Part shown: positions 38,973 to 47,791 of the stretch, in pieces | Position numbering within the stretch: the stretch's first letter is position 1 | Layout of the letters: every line of letters begins with the position of its first letter | Source of the DNA: Synechococcales cyanobacterium C42_A2020_086 | GTDB lineage: Bacteria; Cyanobacteriota; Cyanobacteriia; Elainellales; Elainellaceae | DNA length: 64,000 nucleotides | Assembly (NCBI GenBank): GCA_015272325.1 | Contig: JACYLU010000020.1 | Location: 186,001-250,000, forward strand | Reading direction: 5' to 3' | Made by a program: the position numbers and the translations under genes | Notes under the pieces: generated by a model | What the model was told of the DNA's origin: nothing | Database searches by the model: none | What the model saw: only the letters and a program-made list of their open reading frames with translations

Positions 38973-40043
38973 TTATTGCAGGTGAACTGACAGGGGCAGA
39001 GAGGCGTCAGATTCGGGAGCGCGATTTGTGAGCCGTTGCTGAACGTCCAGCAGACGCTTGGCGCTGTCGATAACCGAGAGACCCGTCACATCAACCGGAT
39101 AGATGGCTACGTTGCGGCGCTGCAAATCGTAGGTGTAGGTTTTGTCGTAGTAGTCCAAAATCAGGTCAAAGGCTGCCGCTAGGCAATTCTGCTGAATCAG
39201 CTCGATGGCCTGCTGGGTGCGGAGGCCGCCTAGCCGCTTGCGGATGCGCTCAGTGGCAGCTACCAACTCCTGACGGTCGGCACTGCCGTATTCCTCCACG
39301 AGAGCGGCTAGTCGCTCTGGGCGAGAGCGGCTGATCTCTAGAACGGTCGCCTGCTCCATCTGCTGAAACAGTGCCTCCGGGATGCGGCAGGTGCCAATTC
39401 GCTTGCTCTCGGCTTCAATCCAGATGGGCTGATCGTCCCCAAAGGCAGCCCAGCGCACGGCAATCTCGTTTTCAAAGTGTTCGGTACTGGGCTGAGGCGG
39501 CAGACCCAAACCACCATAGCTGCTGCCTCGGTGGCTGGCTAGTCTCTCCAGATCTAGGACGGGCGCTCCCAGATCGGCCAAGGCATGTAAGATCGCCGTT
39601 TTGCCAGTGCCGGTCATACCGCCTAGGATGATCAGCGGTTTCGGGCGTTCAAAACTAGCCTGTGCCCAGCGCCGAAAGGCTTTGTAGCCGCCAATCAGCA
39701 GCGACACCTCCATGCCTGCCATTTCCAGCACCCACGCTACCGCCTCGCTGCGCATGCCCCCCCGCCAGCAGTGCAGCCGCACTCGCCGATCGGGAGCCAG
39801 AACCTTAGCATCAGCAATAAACTGAGCAAATTTGGGTCCTGCTAAGGCAAAGCCCAACTCCACCGCCTGATCTCGCCCTCGCTGCTTGTAGCAGGTGCCA
39901 ACTTGTGCTCGCTCGGCATCGGTGAACAGGGGAAAGCTAATCGCGTCGGGAATGTGACCCTGACTATACTCAGATGGGCTACGCACATCGAGCAGCACCC
40001 CTGGGGTCTGTAAAAACTCTTCAACTGAAAGCAGCTTGGGCAC
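38973..40043 (-). CDS. mnmH: tRNA 2-selenouridine synthase
   Basis: Replaces sulfur of 2-thiouridine at the tRNA wobble position, through a geranylated intermediate, with selenium. The 356-residue protein has an N-terminal rhodanese domain with catalytic Cys92 (LHCWRGGMRSE) and a C-terminal P-loop domain (GGMTGTGKT, residues 141-149) plus the HRGSSYGGLG segment, the complete layout of MnmH/SelU. A selenophosphate synthetase (SelD) is needed for full function but is not in this window. It lies upstream of the RNA methyltransferase on the same strand. Confidence 0.94.
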   Translation of the reverse strand: MPKLLSVEEFLQTPGVLLDVRSPSEYSQGHIPDAISFPLFTDAERAQVGTCYKQRGRDQAVELGFALAGPKFAQFIADAKVLAPDRRVRLHCWRGGMRSEAVAWVLEMAGMEVSLLIGGYKAFRRWAQASFERPKPLIILGGMTGTGKTAILHALADLGAPVLDLERLASHRGSSYGGLGLPPQPSTEHFENEIAVRWAAFGDDQPIWIEAESKRIGTCRIPEALFQQMEQATVLEISRSRPERLAALVEEYGSADRQELVAATERIRKRLGGLRTQQAIELIQQNCLAAAFDLILDYYDKTYTYDLQRRNVAIYPVDVTGLSVIDSAKRLLDVQQRLTNRAPESDASLPLSVHLQ

Positions 40044-40156
40044 GAATGTTCTAGAAACTAACCTGAAGCGGATGCTTACCGTCTAGTGTAGTACTCAGAC
40101 GCGTTTTCAATGCGTTTTCGATGCAGCATCGGTCTGCCTTCTCTCCAGCAACTGCC

Positions 40157-40711
40157 ATGGTGCTTTATCTCAGTCCCATCCAGCAGCAACAGATCGCCAG
40201 CCATGCGGAACAGACCTACCCTGAAGAGTGCTGTGGGCTGCTGCTGGGTCGTCTAGAGCGGCAGGTTGCTCCCGTTGATTCAGATTTAATAGATACATTA
40301 GATCCATTAGGTCTCGATCAATCCCGGCGCTGGCTGGTCGAGGTCTATCCGGCTCAAAACACCTGGAATGCCGAGGTTGCCGCCGCCATGACCGACCTGA
40401 TGGAGGTCTCTCTCAATCAGACCCCGGATCTGAGCAAACGCCGCCACTACTGGATCGACCCCCAGGAGCTGTTTGCGGCTCAGCGCCATGCCCGCCAGCA
40501 GCAGCTTGATATCATCGGCATCTACCATTCCCACCCCGATCACCCGGCCATACCGTCCGAGAGCGACCGACGGGTAGCCTGGGCAGAATACGCCTACGTA
40601 ATTGTGTCGGTCAGGCAGGGAGTCGCGCAAGATATGCTGTGCTGGAGCCTCGATCAGCAGCAGTTCCAGCCGGAGGTAATGATTCTAACTCCAGATTCGG
40701 GTAAATCTTGA
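40157..40711 (+). CDS. JAMM (M67) family metallopeptidase
   Basis: A 184-residue Mov34/MPN-type zinc peptidase. The active-site glutamate is in YPEECCGLLLG and the zinc motif HxHx10D is complete: His124, His126, Asp137 in YHSHPDHPAIPSESD. Bacterial members release ubiquitin-like sulfur carriers from their adducts (Mec with CysO is the known case). The next gene, 121 bases on, is an E1-like activating enzyme with a rhodanese domain, so a sulfur-carrier cycle is likely. I chose ATG 40157; the preceding in-frame ATG at 40121 overlaps an 11-bp tandem duplication. Confidence 0.92.
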   Translation: MVLYLSPIQQQQIASHAEQTYPEECCGLLLGRLERQVAPVDSDLIDTLDPLGLDQSRRWLVEVYPAQNTWNAEVAAAMTDLMEVSLNQTPDLSKRRHYWIDPQELFAAQRHARQQQLDIIGIYHSHPDHPAIPSESDRRVAWAEYAYVIVSVRQGVAQDMLCWSLDQQQFQPEVMILTPDSGKS

Positions 40712-40832
40712 CAGAGGATAAAGTCTGATCGGATCGGAGAGCGACACCTGCTTTAATAGAGAGAGGCAATGTCACCCATCTCATCCCCTCAAACCTGTCC
40801 TACTTTTTCTCCCTTCATGCATTAAACCAATC

Positions 40833-42008
40833 ATGCTTAATCCTAATTTGGATGAGATCCAACTCAGTAAAGACGAGTACGAGCGCTACTCGCGCCATCT
40901 GATCCTGCCGGAGGTGGGGTTAGAGGGACAAAAGCGGCTGAAGGCGGCTAGCGTCCTTTGTATTGGGACTGGTGGACTAGGTTCGCCGCTGCTGCTGTAT
41001 CTAGCGGCCGCCGGGATCGGTCGTCTGGGCATCGTTGATTTTGATGTGGTTGACAGCTCGAATCTGCAGCGGCAGGTGATCCACGGCACTTCCTGGGTCG
41101 GCAAGCCCAAAATCCAGTCGGCAAAAGACCGAATTTTGGAAATCAACCCCCATTGTCAGGTCGATCTCTACGAAACGCGCCTCAGCTCCGAGAACGCGCT
41201 GGATATCGTCGAACCCTATGACATTGTGGTGGACGGCACCGACAACTTCCCAACGCGCTACTTAGTCAATGATGCCTGCGTGCTGCTCAACAAGCCCAAT
41301 GTCTATGGCTCGATCTTCCGATTCGAGGGGCAAGCCACCGTCTTTAATTACCAAGGCGGACCGAACTACCGCGACCTCTACCCAGAACCACCGCCACCCG
41401 GCCTAGTGCCCTCCTGCGCTGAAGGAGGCGTGTTAGGCATTCTGCCAGGCATTATCGGCGTCATCCAAGCTACCGAAACGGTGAAGATTATCCTAGGCAC
41501 CGGGCAAACCCTCAGCGGTCGCCTGCTGCTCTACAATGCTCTGAATATGAGCTTCCGAGAACTGAAACTGCGCCCCAACCCCGAGCGCCCGGTGATCGAG
41601 AAGCTGATCGACTACGAAGAATTTTGCGGTATTCCCCAAGCCAAAGCTGCCGAAGCGCAACAGCAAGCCTCTATGGAAGAAATCACGGTGCAACAGCTCA
41701 AAGAAATCCTCGACAGCGGCGCGGATGACTACGTGCTGCTCGATGTCCGCAACCCCAACGAATACGAAATCGCCAAGATTCCCGGTTCGGTGCTGGTACC
41801 CCTGCCCGATATCGAGAACGGCGATGGGGTCGCTAAAGTTCAAGAAATCCTGAACGGTCACAAGCTGATTGTTCACTGCAAGATGGGCGGTCGCTCCGCT
41901 AAGGCAATTGGCATCCTTAAGGAAAAAGCAGGCATCGATGGCATCAACGTCAAAGGCGGCATCAATGCCTGGAGCCAGGAAGTCGATCCCTCGGTGCCAC
42001 AGTACTAG
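40833..42008 (+). CDS. moeB: MoeB/ThiF-type adenylyltransferase with C-terminal rhodanese
   Basis: A 391-residue E1-like enzyme that adenylates the C-terminal glycine of a ubiquitin-like sulfur carrier (MoaD/ThiS type) and supplies sulfur from its rhodanese domain. The nucleotide loop is GTGGLGSP (45-52), a conserved cysteine is in VPSCAEGG (Cys195), and the rhodanese catalytic Cys349 is in VHCKMGGRS. Where many MoeB proteins have the zinc motif CPVCG this one reads ERPVIEK. No sulfur-carrier gene is adjacent. A 13-bp duplication spans the stop codon (CACAGTACTAGAG at 41998, CACAGTACTCAAG at 42011). Confidence 0.93.
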   Translation: MLNPNLDEIQLSKDEYERYSRHLILPEVGLEGQKRLKAASVLCIGTGGLGSPLLLYLAAAGIGRLGIVDFDVVDSSNLQRQVIHGTSWVGKPKIQSAKDRILEINPHCQVDLYETRLSSENALDIVEPYDIVVDGTDNFPTRYLVNDACVLLNKPNVYGSIFRFEGQATVFNYQGGPNYRDLYPEPPPPGLVPSCAEGGVLGILPGIIGVIQATETVKIILGTGQTLSGRLLLYNALNMSFRELKLRPNPERPVIEKLIDYEEFCGIPQAKAAEAQQQASMEEITVQQLKEILDSGADDYVLLDVRNPNEYEIAKIPGSVLVPLPDIENGDGVAKVQEILNGHKLIVHCKMGGRSAKAIGILKEKAGIDGINVKGGINAWSQEVDPSVPQY

Positions 42009-42081
42009 AGCACAGTACTCAAGCCGCAGAAAGCAGATAAGGCCGCTTCGTCATTTGCTTAGGCGTGTAGACTGGAAGCGA

Positions 42082-42525
42082 GGGAAGAGGAGGCGCAGGC
42101 AGTTGCAGACTTCGGTCTGAGGAAAGTCCGGGCTTCCGAAAGACCAGACTTGCTGGGTAACGCCCAGTGCGGGCAACCGCGAGGAAAGTGCCACAGAAAC
42201 ATACCGCCTGCTGAGGAGGTCGGGAATTGGGGCAACCCACACTGCCCGCTCTCCCCAGTTCAGGTAAGGGTGCAAAGGTGCGGTAAGAGCGCACCAGCAG
42301 CGTCGAGAGGCGCTGGCTCGGTAAACCCCGGTCGGAAGCAAGGTCGAAGGAGCAATGGTTGGTCTTTTTCCAGCTCCGAGCAGGACGGAGGAAACTCCAC
42401 CCCTGCGGAATCCGCTAGAGGTGTCTGGTAACAGGCATCCCAGATAGATAACTGCCCTTCTGGGGGTGACCGCTTTGGCTGCTGCCTCCAGAAGAACAGA
42501 ACCCGGCTTATGTCCGCCTCTTCCC
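42082..42525 (+). ncRNA. rnpB: RNase P RNA (bacterial type A)
   Basis: The catalytic RNA that trims tRNA 5' ends. The universally conserved GAGGAAAGTCCGGGCT block follows the first helices. GTAAACCCCGGTCGG and the 3' motif AGGACGGAGGAAACTCC are visible further on, followed by GATAACTGCC. The ends pair as P1: GGGAAGAGG (42082) with CCTCTTCCC (about 42517-42525). The ends are set by this pairing and may be off by a few bases. TAGACT at 42068 is a plausible -10 box. Open reading frames across the region are not genes. rnc starts 57 bases downstream. Confidence 0.95.
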
Positions 42526-42581
42526 TTCTTCACTTCGAGTCTGCAAAGGTTAGGTTTCGGCTCTAGTGCCGTAGTTCCCTC

Positions 42582-43322
42582 ATGTCCAGTCTGCTTCATC
42601 CTCTGCGCCAAAACCAACTGCGTCGATTTGTGCAGAAATTGGGTCTGCCCGATACAGCTGCGGTGCAGTGGTCGTTGCTTGATCTAGCACTGATTCACCC
42701 GACAGCATCACTGGCAGAAAACAATCAGCGTTTAGAATTTGTGGGCGATGCGGTTGTCAAGCTGGCGGCGGCTGAGTTCCTCTATCGCACCTATCCTGCC
42801 GCACCCGAAGGTGAATTGTCTGCCATCCGCAGCGTGTTAGTTAGCGATCGCTGTTTGGCGCAGATTGCCGATAGTTATGGACTAGAGCGCTACCTAGTGA
42901 TGTCCAACAGCGCCTTGGGGGACAAAGTAGGGCAAGAATCGCGGTTAGCGGCGGCCTTCGAAGCTGTGTTGGCGGCTTTGTTCCTGAGCACTCACGATTT
43001 GTCCTTGATCCACCCCTGGCTCGATCGGCATTGGCAGCAGCGGGCCGATCAGGTTCGCCGCGACCCTACGCTGCAAAACTACAAAGGCGCATTGCAAGGC
43101 TGGACGCAAGCCCACTATCAGACGTTGCCCGAATATCGCGTGGTGGAAGTGGGACAGAGCTATGGTGACCGCGAACGCTTTGTTGCCGAAGTCTGGTTTC
43201 AGGGCAAAGCCTGGGGGCAAGGTAAAGGACAGTCCAAAAAAGCTGCAGAACAGGCGGCCGCGCAGCAAGCATTTTGGGCGCTACAGCAGCTAGCGGATCA
43301 AGGAGGCATGGCAGACAAGTGA
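42582..43322 (+). CDS. rnc: Ribonuclease III
   Basis: A double-strand-specific endoribonuclease that processes rRNA precursors and structured mRNAs. It has 246 residues: the catalytic domain has the signature NQRLEFVGDAVVKL (Glu52, Asp56), the second acidic cluster is ESRLAAAFEAVLAALFL, and a C-terminal dsRNA-binding domain (about 165-240) contains GQSKKAAEQAAAQQAF. It directly follows the RNase P RNA gene on the same strand, so read-through from rnpB could contribute to its expression. Many cyanobacteria have more than one RNase III; which paralogue this is cannot be decided here. Confidence 0.94.
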   Translation: MSSLLHPLRQNQLRRFVQKLGLPDTAAVQWSLLDLALIHPTASLAENNQRLEFVGDAVVKLAAAEFLYRTYPAAPEGELSAIRSVLVSDRCLAQIADSYGLERYLVMSNSALGDKVGQESRLAAAFEAVLAALFLSTHDLSLIHPWLDRHWQQRADQVRRDPTLQNYKGALQGWTQAHYQTLPEYRVVEVGQSYGDRERFVAEVWFQGKAWGQGKGQSKKAAEQAAAQQAFWALQQLADQGGMADK

Positions 43323-43340
43323 GGGCCTTGTTCAGATAGG

Positions 43341-43529
43341 TCAGTTAGTCTTTCGCAGGAACATCCAGCAGTAGATCAGCGCTGCAATTTGCAACGGCAT
43401 GATAGACAGATAGCCCTTGAAAGGTGCAATCAACTCTATCTGGGAAAAGCCGCTGAAGTATCCCGCACCCATTAAGGCTAGTAATAGAATCAAGACAATT
43501 TTCTTTCGCTTCAATCCCGCTATATTCAC
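43341..43529 (-). CDS. Small membrane protein
   Basis: 62 residues with two predicted membrane helices (about 9-25, IVLILLLALMGAGYFSG, and about 40-57, LSIMPLQIAALIYCWMFL), a lysine-rich start and RKTN end. Family not recognised. It lies just upstream of the DUF2752/TM2 pair direction-wise (same strand) and 18 bases past the convergent rnc. The start ATG has only a weak ribosome site, so the call is tentative. Confidence 0.5.
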   Translation of the reverse strand: MNIAGLKRKKIVLILLLALMGAGYFSGFSQIELIAPFKGYLSIMPLQIAALIYCWMFLRKTN

Positions 43530-43575
43530 GCCTCAACACGTTTCAACGTTTCAACATAGTAAATCAGAAACACAT

Positions 43576-43605
43576 TTGAATTCATTTTGCTTGAATTCAT
43601 TTTGC
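43576..43605. repeat. 15-bp perfect tandem duplication
   Basis: TTGAATTCATTTTGC occurs twice head to tail (43576-43590, 43591-43605). Just upstream CGTTTCAA is also doubled (about 43537-43552). Confidence 0.9.
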
Positions 43606-43657
43606 TTCAGTTGCCTGATTTTTTGACTCACGCGGGAACTGGTGATTGGCGACACCA

Positions 43658-44113
43658 CTAAGGGAAGTCAGAAAAATCAGGATACCGTTCTTCAGCATTG
43701 GCTAATTGAAACAAACGATAAGCATGATAAGTAAGCAACACTATCAAGAAAAGCAACAGAAATCGACGACTGCATACTACTGAAACATAGAATGTTTTAA
43801 TCTGTCTCATTGTTAGCAGTTCAAGAATGATATGAATAGTGGCAATGCCGAAACCAACAAATAGAATCGGACCAAACAAATGGTAGATAACAGCTTGATG
43901 TAAATCACCTTGAGCGACTGCTATAAACGATCGGGTCATGCCGCAAGTCGGGCAGGGGACACCCGTTAGATGGCGAATGGGACAGGTCAAGAGCGGCACG
44001 CTATATCCCCAACTCTGGCAGTAGGCAATTGCCAGAGGCGTTACGGTAAACCCTAGCCAACCCCAGCGAACTCGACGAGCAGAGATGGATAGACGCGCTG
44101 CACTATTTGACAT
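43658..44113 (-). CDS. DUF2752 membrane protein
   Basis: 151 residues with the family hallmark CPIRHLTGVPCPTCGMTRS (conserved cysteines flanking a membrane segment) and two further hydrophobic helices (about 78-97 and 115-135). The function of DUF2752 is unknown. A TM2-domain gene lies 65 bases upstream on the same strand, a pairing often seen in bacteria, and a small membrane protein is encoded downstream. The three may form one transcription unit. Confidence 0.85.
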   Translation of the reverse strand: MSNSAARLSISARRVRWGWLGFTVTPLAIAYCQSWGYSVPLLTCPIRHLTGVPCPTCGMTRSFIAVAQGDLHQAVIYHLFGPILFVGFGIATIHIILELLTMRQIKTFYVSVVCSRRFLLLFLIVLLTYHAYRLFQLANAEERYPDFSDFP

Positions 44114-44178
44114 GCCTAGGAAGCCACTTAGGATAGCTACTGATACAACACTCTATGTTGAAATCTGCGGTTTGCGAG

Positions 44179-44439
44179 TTAGAACCAACCCTTCTTGTGA
44201 GCGATGTAGGTATTGACAAATTCATCATCGCTTTTGGTTAGGTAGATGATTCCCTCAACCATACCAATAACTCCCATCACCCAAGCTCCCAAACCGCAGG
44301 TCAAAACTGAGACTAGCAGCATGATTAAACCTTCGGTTGTGTATCCCAAGATAAACTTGTGAATGCCAAGAGCACCCAGGAGGATGGCACAAATGCCAGC
44401 GGCAATCTTCTTATCTGCTCTTGTAGTCGGTCCGGTCAT
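44179..44439 (-). CDS. TM2 domain protein
   Basis: 86 residues: a short polar N-terminus with DKKIAAGICAILLGALGIHKFILGY, a glycine-rich turn, and the second helix LIMLLVSVLTCGLGAWVMGVIGMVEGIIYL, the classical TM2 hairpin. Its role is unknown. ATG 44439 is chosen because GGAG lies 9 bases upstream; an in-frame ATG at 44457 overlaps that site and is less likely. It is probably co-transcribed with the DUF2752 gene. Confidence 0.88.
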   Translation of the reverse strand: MTGPTTRADKKIAAGICAILLGALGIHKFILGYTTEGLIMLLVSVLTCGLGAWVMGVIGMVEGIIYLTKSDDEFVNTYIAHKKGWF

Positions 44440-44801
44440 GGCAAAAAACTCCTGCATAGATTTTTGAGCTTCGCAAGCAGTGTTCCCATTTATGTTTTAC
44501 TTCTATCTCAAAAGCAAACATGGCTAGCTAGCGGGGGTTCTGCCAGTCCACCCGAGCTGTTGATCCACCCTGCGTAGAATTGGCATGATATTGTCACCCA
44601 TCCCACTTAAGCGATTGCATCACTGGCAGAACGATTTCTCAATCTGTTGGGTTGCAACGGATGACAATTGTTACTTGTTTGGGAATTCAAACTTTCCAAT
44701 CTGGCAATAATCCTGATTCTGTTCAAATGTAACAGTCCAAATGTGAAAAATGCAGGCTGTTAGAGTTTTTTACACCACTTCTCTAGACCACGGAGGCTTC
44801 C
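44440..44801. other. Divergent intergenic region
   Basis: Promoters for the TM2 gene (left) and the VOC gene (right) must lie here. No gene is seen. A degenerate 14-bp duplication (TTCAAATGTAACAG, TCCAAATGTGAAAA) lies at about 44722-44749. Confidence 0.4.
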
Positions 44802-45233
44802 ATGATGGACGACAATCCCAATATTCTTTCCCATGTCTCAATTGGCACCAACGATTTTGCACAGGCGCTAGCCTTCTACGACCAAGTCTTGCTAACGCTC
44901 GGCTGTCAGCGGCTCATGGAGCATCCGGGCGCAGTGGCCTACGGCAAGCAATATCCAGAGTTTTGGGTGCAAACGCCGATCGATGGTCAGCCGGCTACTG
45001 TGGGCAATGGTACCCATATCAGCTTTGTTGCTCCTACAAAGGACGCAGTGCACGCCTTCTATGATGCTGCCTTAGCTGCGGGAGGAGTAGATGAGGGTGC
45101 TCCTGGTCCTAGACCCGATTATGGCGATCCCTACTATGGCTGCTTTGTGCGGGATCGGGACGGGCACAAAATTGAAGCCTCCTATTGGGATCTGCAGCTC
45201 GTTCAAGAGCTTTACGGCGACCCAGATGCATAA
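44802..45233 (+). CDS. VOC family protein (glyoxalase/dioxygenase-like)
   Basis: 143 residues forming one vicinal-oxygen-chelate domain: LSHVSIGTNDFAQALAFYDQVL at the start, GNGTHISFVAPTKDAVHAFYDAAL in the middle, and YYGCFVRDRDGHKIEASYW at the end, with metal-ligand candidates His at the start and middle and Glu in the last strand. The substrate is unknown. Two ATGs stand in tandem at 44802 and 44805; GGAGG lies 11 bases before the first. The gene is monocistronic. Confidence 0.88.
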   Translation: MMDDNPNILSHVSIGTNDFAQALAFYDQVLLTLGCQRLMEHPGAVAYGKQYPEFWVQTPIDGQPATVGNGTHISFVAPTKDAVHAFYDAALAAGGVDEGAPGPRPDYGDPYYGCFVRDRDGHKIEASYWDLQLVQELYGDPDA

Positions 45234-45593
45234 CTCAAGCCTATGCCGATCTCTGCTAACCTCAGTTCAAGGGGCGTGATCTCTACCTGCTGCTGTTCTC
45301 CTGATTACCCTAGATCGACGCATCCGTCTCGATCCAGTTCCTGTGAATTCAGGCGATGCAAAACCCGAGGTAGGGAAATCTGCACCTTAGAGGGATGCAG
45401 ACTTTATTGACAGAAGATGAAAATTGTTTAAACTTCATTTCCAGAGAGAATTCCAGAGATGAGGGGCTGCAGCAATGAACTGCCCGTTCGGATCCATTCT
45501 CTAAGAATGCAGCACAGGCAGCAGCCACTGGTTTTACGATGTCTAGCATTTGCTTAACATTGGCTTAACATTTAGAACTTAGGAGTTTCTGTT
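45234..45593. other. Intergenic region upstream of the glycosyltransferase
   Basis: No gene seen. An 11-bp tandem duplication (GCTTAACATTG at 45552, GCTTAACATTT at 45563) lies about 20 bases upstream of the glycosyltransferase start. Confidence 0.5.
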
Positions 45594-46682
45594 ATGCGCA
45601 TTGCTCAAGTTGCCCCGCTGTGGGAGCGAGTTCCTCCCCCTGCTTATGGTGGAACAGAGTTAGTGGTTAGTCACCTAGCAGATGAACTGGTTCGGCGTGG
45701 CCATGATGTCACCCTCTTTGCTACCGCAGACTCGATTACCCTGGCAAAGCTTGTGCCCGGAGCGCCGCAGCCCATGCGTCTAACAGGAGTGACACCCAAC
45801 GAGTATCAAATCTATGACCTGATGCAGCTAACGCGCGTGCTGCAACAAGCTGATCAATTTGATGTAATTCATTTCCATGTTGATGCGTCCGCTCTTCCCT
45901 ATGCCAACGTTTTGAAGACCCCTGTAGTGCACACCGTTCACGGTATTCTCACGCCGCTGGTAGAGCAGCTATTTGTGCAAAACCGGCATCAAAACTTTGT
46001 CAGTATTTCAAACTCGCAGCGCCGTAACGACTTGGGTCTCAACTATGTTGCTACTGTATATAACGGTATTGATCCCAGCACCTACGAGTTTCATCCCGAA
46101 CCTGATAACCCGCCGTACCTTGCCTTCTTTGGGCGCATCTCCCCTGAAAAAGGACCGCAGTTAGCCATTGAATTGGCAAAGCGGACCGGGTGGAAGCTGA
46201 TTATGGCCGGTAAAGTCGATCGAGCCGACCAAGCTTTTTACGAGCGGGAAGTGAAGCCCCTGATCGACGGCGAGCAGATCGTTTACGTCGGTGAAGCGAA
46301 CCATGCTCAGAAGAGCGAAATCATGGGAGGAGCCGTGGCTACCCTTTGCCTGCTCACCTGGGAAGAACCCTTTGGGTTGGTTATGCCTGAGTCTATGGTT
46401 TGCGGTACGCCGGTGATTGCGATGGCTCGCGGCTCAGCGCCTGAGCTGATTGTTCACGGTAAAACGGGCTTCCTATGCCACAGTATGGAGGAGTGCGTCG
46501 AGGCCGTAGCGCGTATTGATCAGATCGACCGCCGCACCTGCCGAGAGCATGTCGAGCAAAACTTTAGCCATTTCCGAATGGTTGATGGCTACGAAAACGT
46601 CTATCGCAAGCTATTGGAAGCGCGGTTTGCCCGAAATGGGCATCTACAGGGTGCTAACCTCAAGTCCCTTGAGCAGCTCTAA
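45594..46682 (+). CDS. Family 4 glycosyltransferase
   Basis: A 362-residue GT-B enzyme transferring a sugar from a nucleotide donor. The N-terminal acceptor domain starts MRIAQVAPLWERVPPPAYGGTELVV, and the donor domain contains FFGRISPEKGPQLAIELAKR and the E-x7-E type motif EEPFGLVMPESMVCGTPVIA. The acceptor cannot be predicted; relatives build exopolysaccharide, lipopolysaccharide or glycolipids. It is not in a polysaccharide cluster here. A hairpin with T-rich tail downstream probably ends its transcript. Confidence 0.9.
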   Translation: MRIAQVAPLWERVPPPAYGGTELVVSHLADELVRRGHDVTLFATADSITLAKLVPGAPQPMRLTGVTPNEYQIYDLMQLTRVLQQADQFDVIHFHVDASALPYANVLKTPVVHTVHGILTPLVEQLFVQNRHQNFVSISNSQRRNDLGLNYVATVYNGIDPSTYEFHPEPDNPPYLAFFGRISPEKGPQLAIELAKRTGWKLIMAGKVDRADQAFYEREVKPLIDGEQIVYVGEANHAQKSEIMGGAVATLCLLTWEEPFGLVMPESMVCGTPVIAMARGSAPELIVHGKTGFLCHSMEECVEAVARIDQIDRRTCREHVEQNFSHFRMVDGYENVYRKLLEARFARNGHLQGANLKSLEQL

Positions 46683-46717
46683 TTGCCTACATTAGCAGCA
46701 GCGAATATAGAATGACT

Positions 46718-46766
46718 CGGGGGTTAGAAGATGCACGGTCATAGTCTTGCAACCCCCGATTTCTTT
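46718..46766 (+). terminator. Probable terminator after the glycosyltransferase
   Basis: CGGGGGTT (46718-46725) pairs perfectly with AACCCCCG (46751-46758), followed by ATTTCTTT. The 25-base loop is long for an intrinsic terminator, so confidence is moderate. Confidence 0.55.
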
Positions 46767-46819
46767 AAAGCATATTGCTGACATTATTTCTAAATCTGCT
46801 TTGTCAATCTGGTGCAAGT

Positions 46820-47749
46820 CTATTCTGACCCAGGCTCCCTGAGAAAAATCTCTTCAACTGTGGTCTGCTGCATCGTCTGTCGCATAATCGTCAAAAACTG
46901 ATGCACACTGGCTGAGGTGTCATTGCTGCGCCAGGCAACGGCGACTTCTGCACAGGGTGCTGGCTCCGCAAGGGGTTTGTAGATCACGCCGGTGCGCTGC
47001 ATGTTTTGCAGGGAAACAGGGACGATGGCTACCCCAATGTTGCCCGCCACAAGACTAACAATGGTTTGCATTTGCATGGCTTCCTGGACCACCTTGGGGC
47101 TGAAGCCCGCCTGCTGGCAGAGGCCGATGATTTGGTCGTAGGCCCGAGGAGAGAGTAACCGCGGGAATAAAATGAATGACTCATTCGCTAATGCTGCGAG
47201 CGCAATCTGAGATTCTGCGGCGAGGGGGTGAGTTTCCGGGAGAGCAACCACCATTGGCTCACGCACAATGATCTGTAGGTGCAGCGTTTTGTCTTCGACG
47301 GGCGGCCGCAAAAAGCCAATGTCAATCTTGCCTTCACGTAGCCACTGCAATTGCTCGTTGGTTGCCATCTCGTGAAGTTCTAGCCGCACTGCGGGGACCT
47401 GACTGCGGAATGCTCGCAGGATCAGCGGCAGCACATTGTAGGCTGCTGAGCTGACAAACCCAATTACCAACTGCCCTCGCTCACCACGGCTGATTTGTCG
47501 TCCGGTTTCAATCGCCTGCTCTAGCTGGCGCAATAGCTGGCGTGTGTCGTCTAGGAACTGCTGCCCTGCCTCCGTAAGCCGTACTGACCGCTTGGTGCGA
47601 TAGAACAACTGAAATCCAAGGTACTCTTCAAGCTGACGGATCTGCTGGCTTAGGGGCGGTTGGGCCATGTGTAGTCGCTCCGCCGCTCGGCCAAAGTGCA
47701 GTTCTTCAGCAACCGCAACAAAATAGCGCAAGTGGCGAAGTTCAATCAT
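46820..47749 (-). CDS. LysR-family transcriptional regulator
   Basis: 309 residues: an N-terminal winged helix (LRYFVAVAEELHFGRAAERLHMAQPPLSQQIRQLE, residues about 5-40) and a two-lobed periplasmic-binding-protein-like effector domain. The helix-turn-helix resembles aromatic-catabolism regulators of the BenM/CatR type, but the ligand is unknown. No divergent target gene exists: the next gene upstream runs on the same strand. A perfect 14-bp tandem duplication (47760-47787) stands directly before its start, where its own operator would be expected. Confidence 0.92.
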   Translation of the reverse strand: MIELRHLRYFVAVAEELHFGRAAERLHMAQPPLSQQIRQLEEYLGFQLFYRTKRSVRLTEAGQQFLDDTRQLLRQLEQAIETGRQISRGERGQLVIGFVSSAAYNVLPLILRAFRSQVPAVRLELHEMATNEQLQWLREGKIDIGFLRPPVEDKTLHLQIIVREPMVVALPETHPLAAESQIALAALANESFILFPRLLSPRAYDQIIGLCQQAGFSPKVVQEAMQMQTIVSLVAGNIGVAIVPVSLQNMQRTGVIYKPLAEPAPCAEVAVAWRSNDTSASVHQFLTIMRQTMQQTTVEEIFLREPGSE

Positions 47750-47759
47750 TCACTACAAT

Positions 47760-47787
47760 CGATTCACGAACGGCGATTCACGAACGG
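47760..47787. repeat. 14-bp perfect tandem duplication before the LysR gene
   Basis: CGATTCACGAACGG occurs twice head to tail (47760-47773, 47774-47787), filling most of the 42-base gap between two genes on the minus strand. Confidence 0.9.
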
Positions 47788-47791
47788 AGCA

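Noticed and set aside
42051-42617. Open frames of 188 and 93 codons across 42051-42617
   Set aside because: They lie over the RNase P RNA, whose conserved motifs and P1 pairing explain the sequence.
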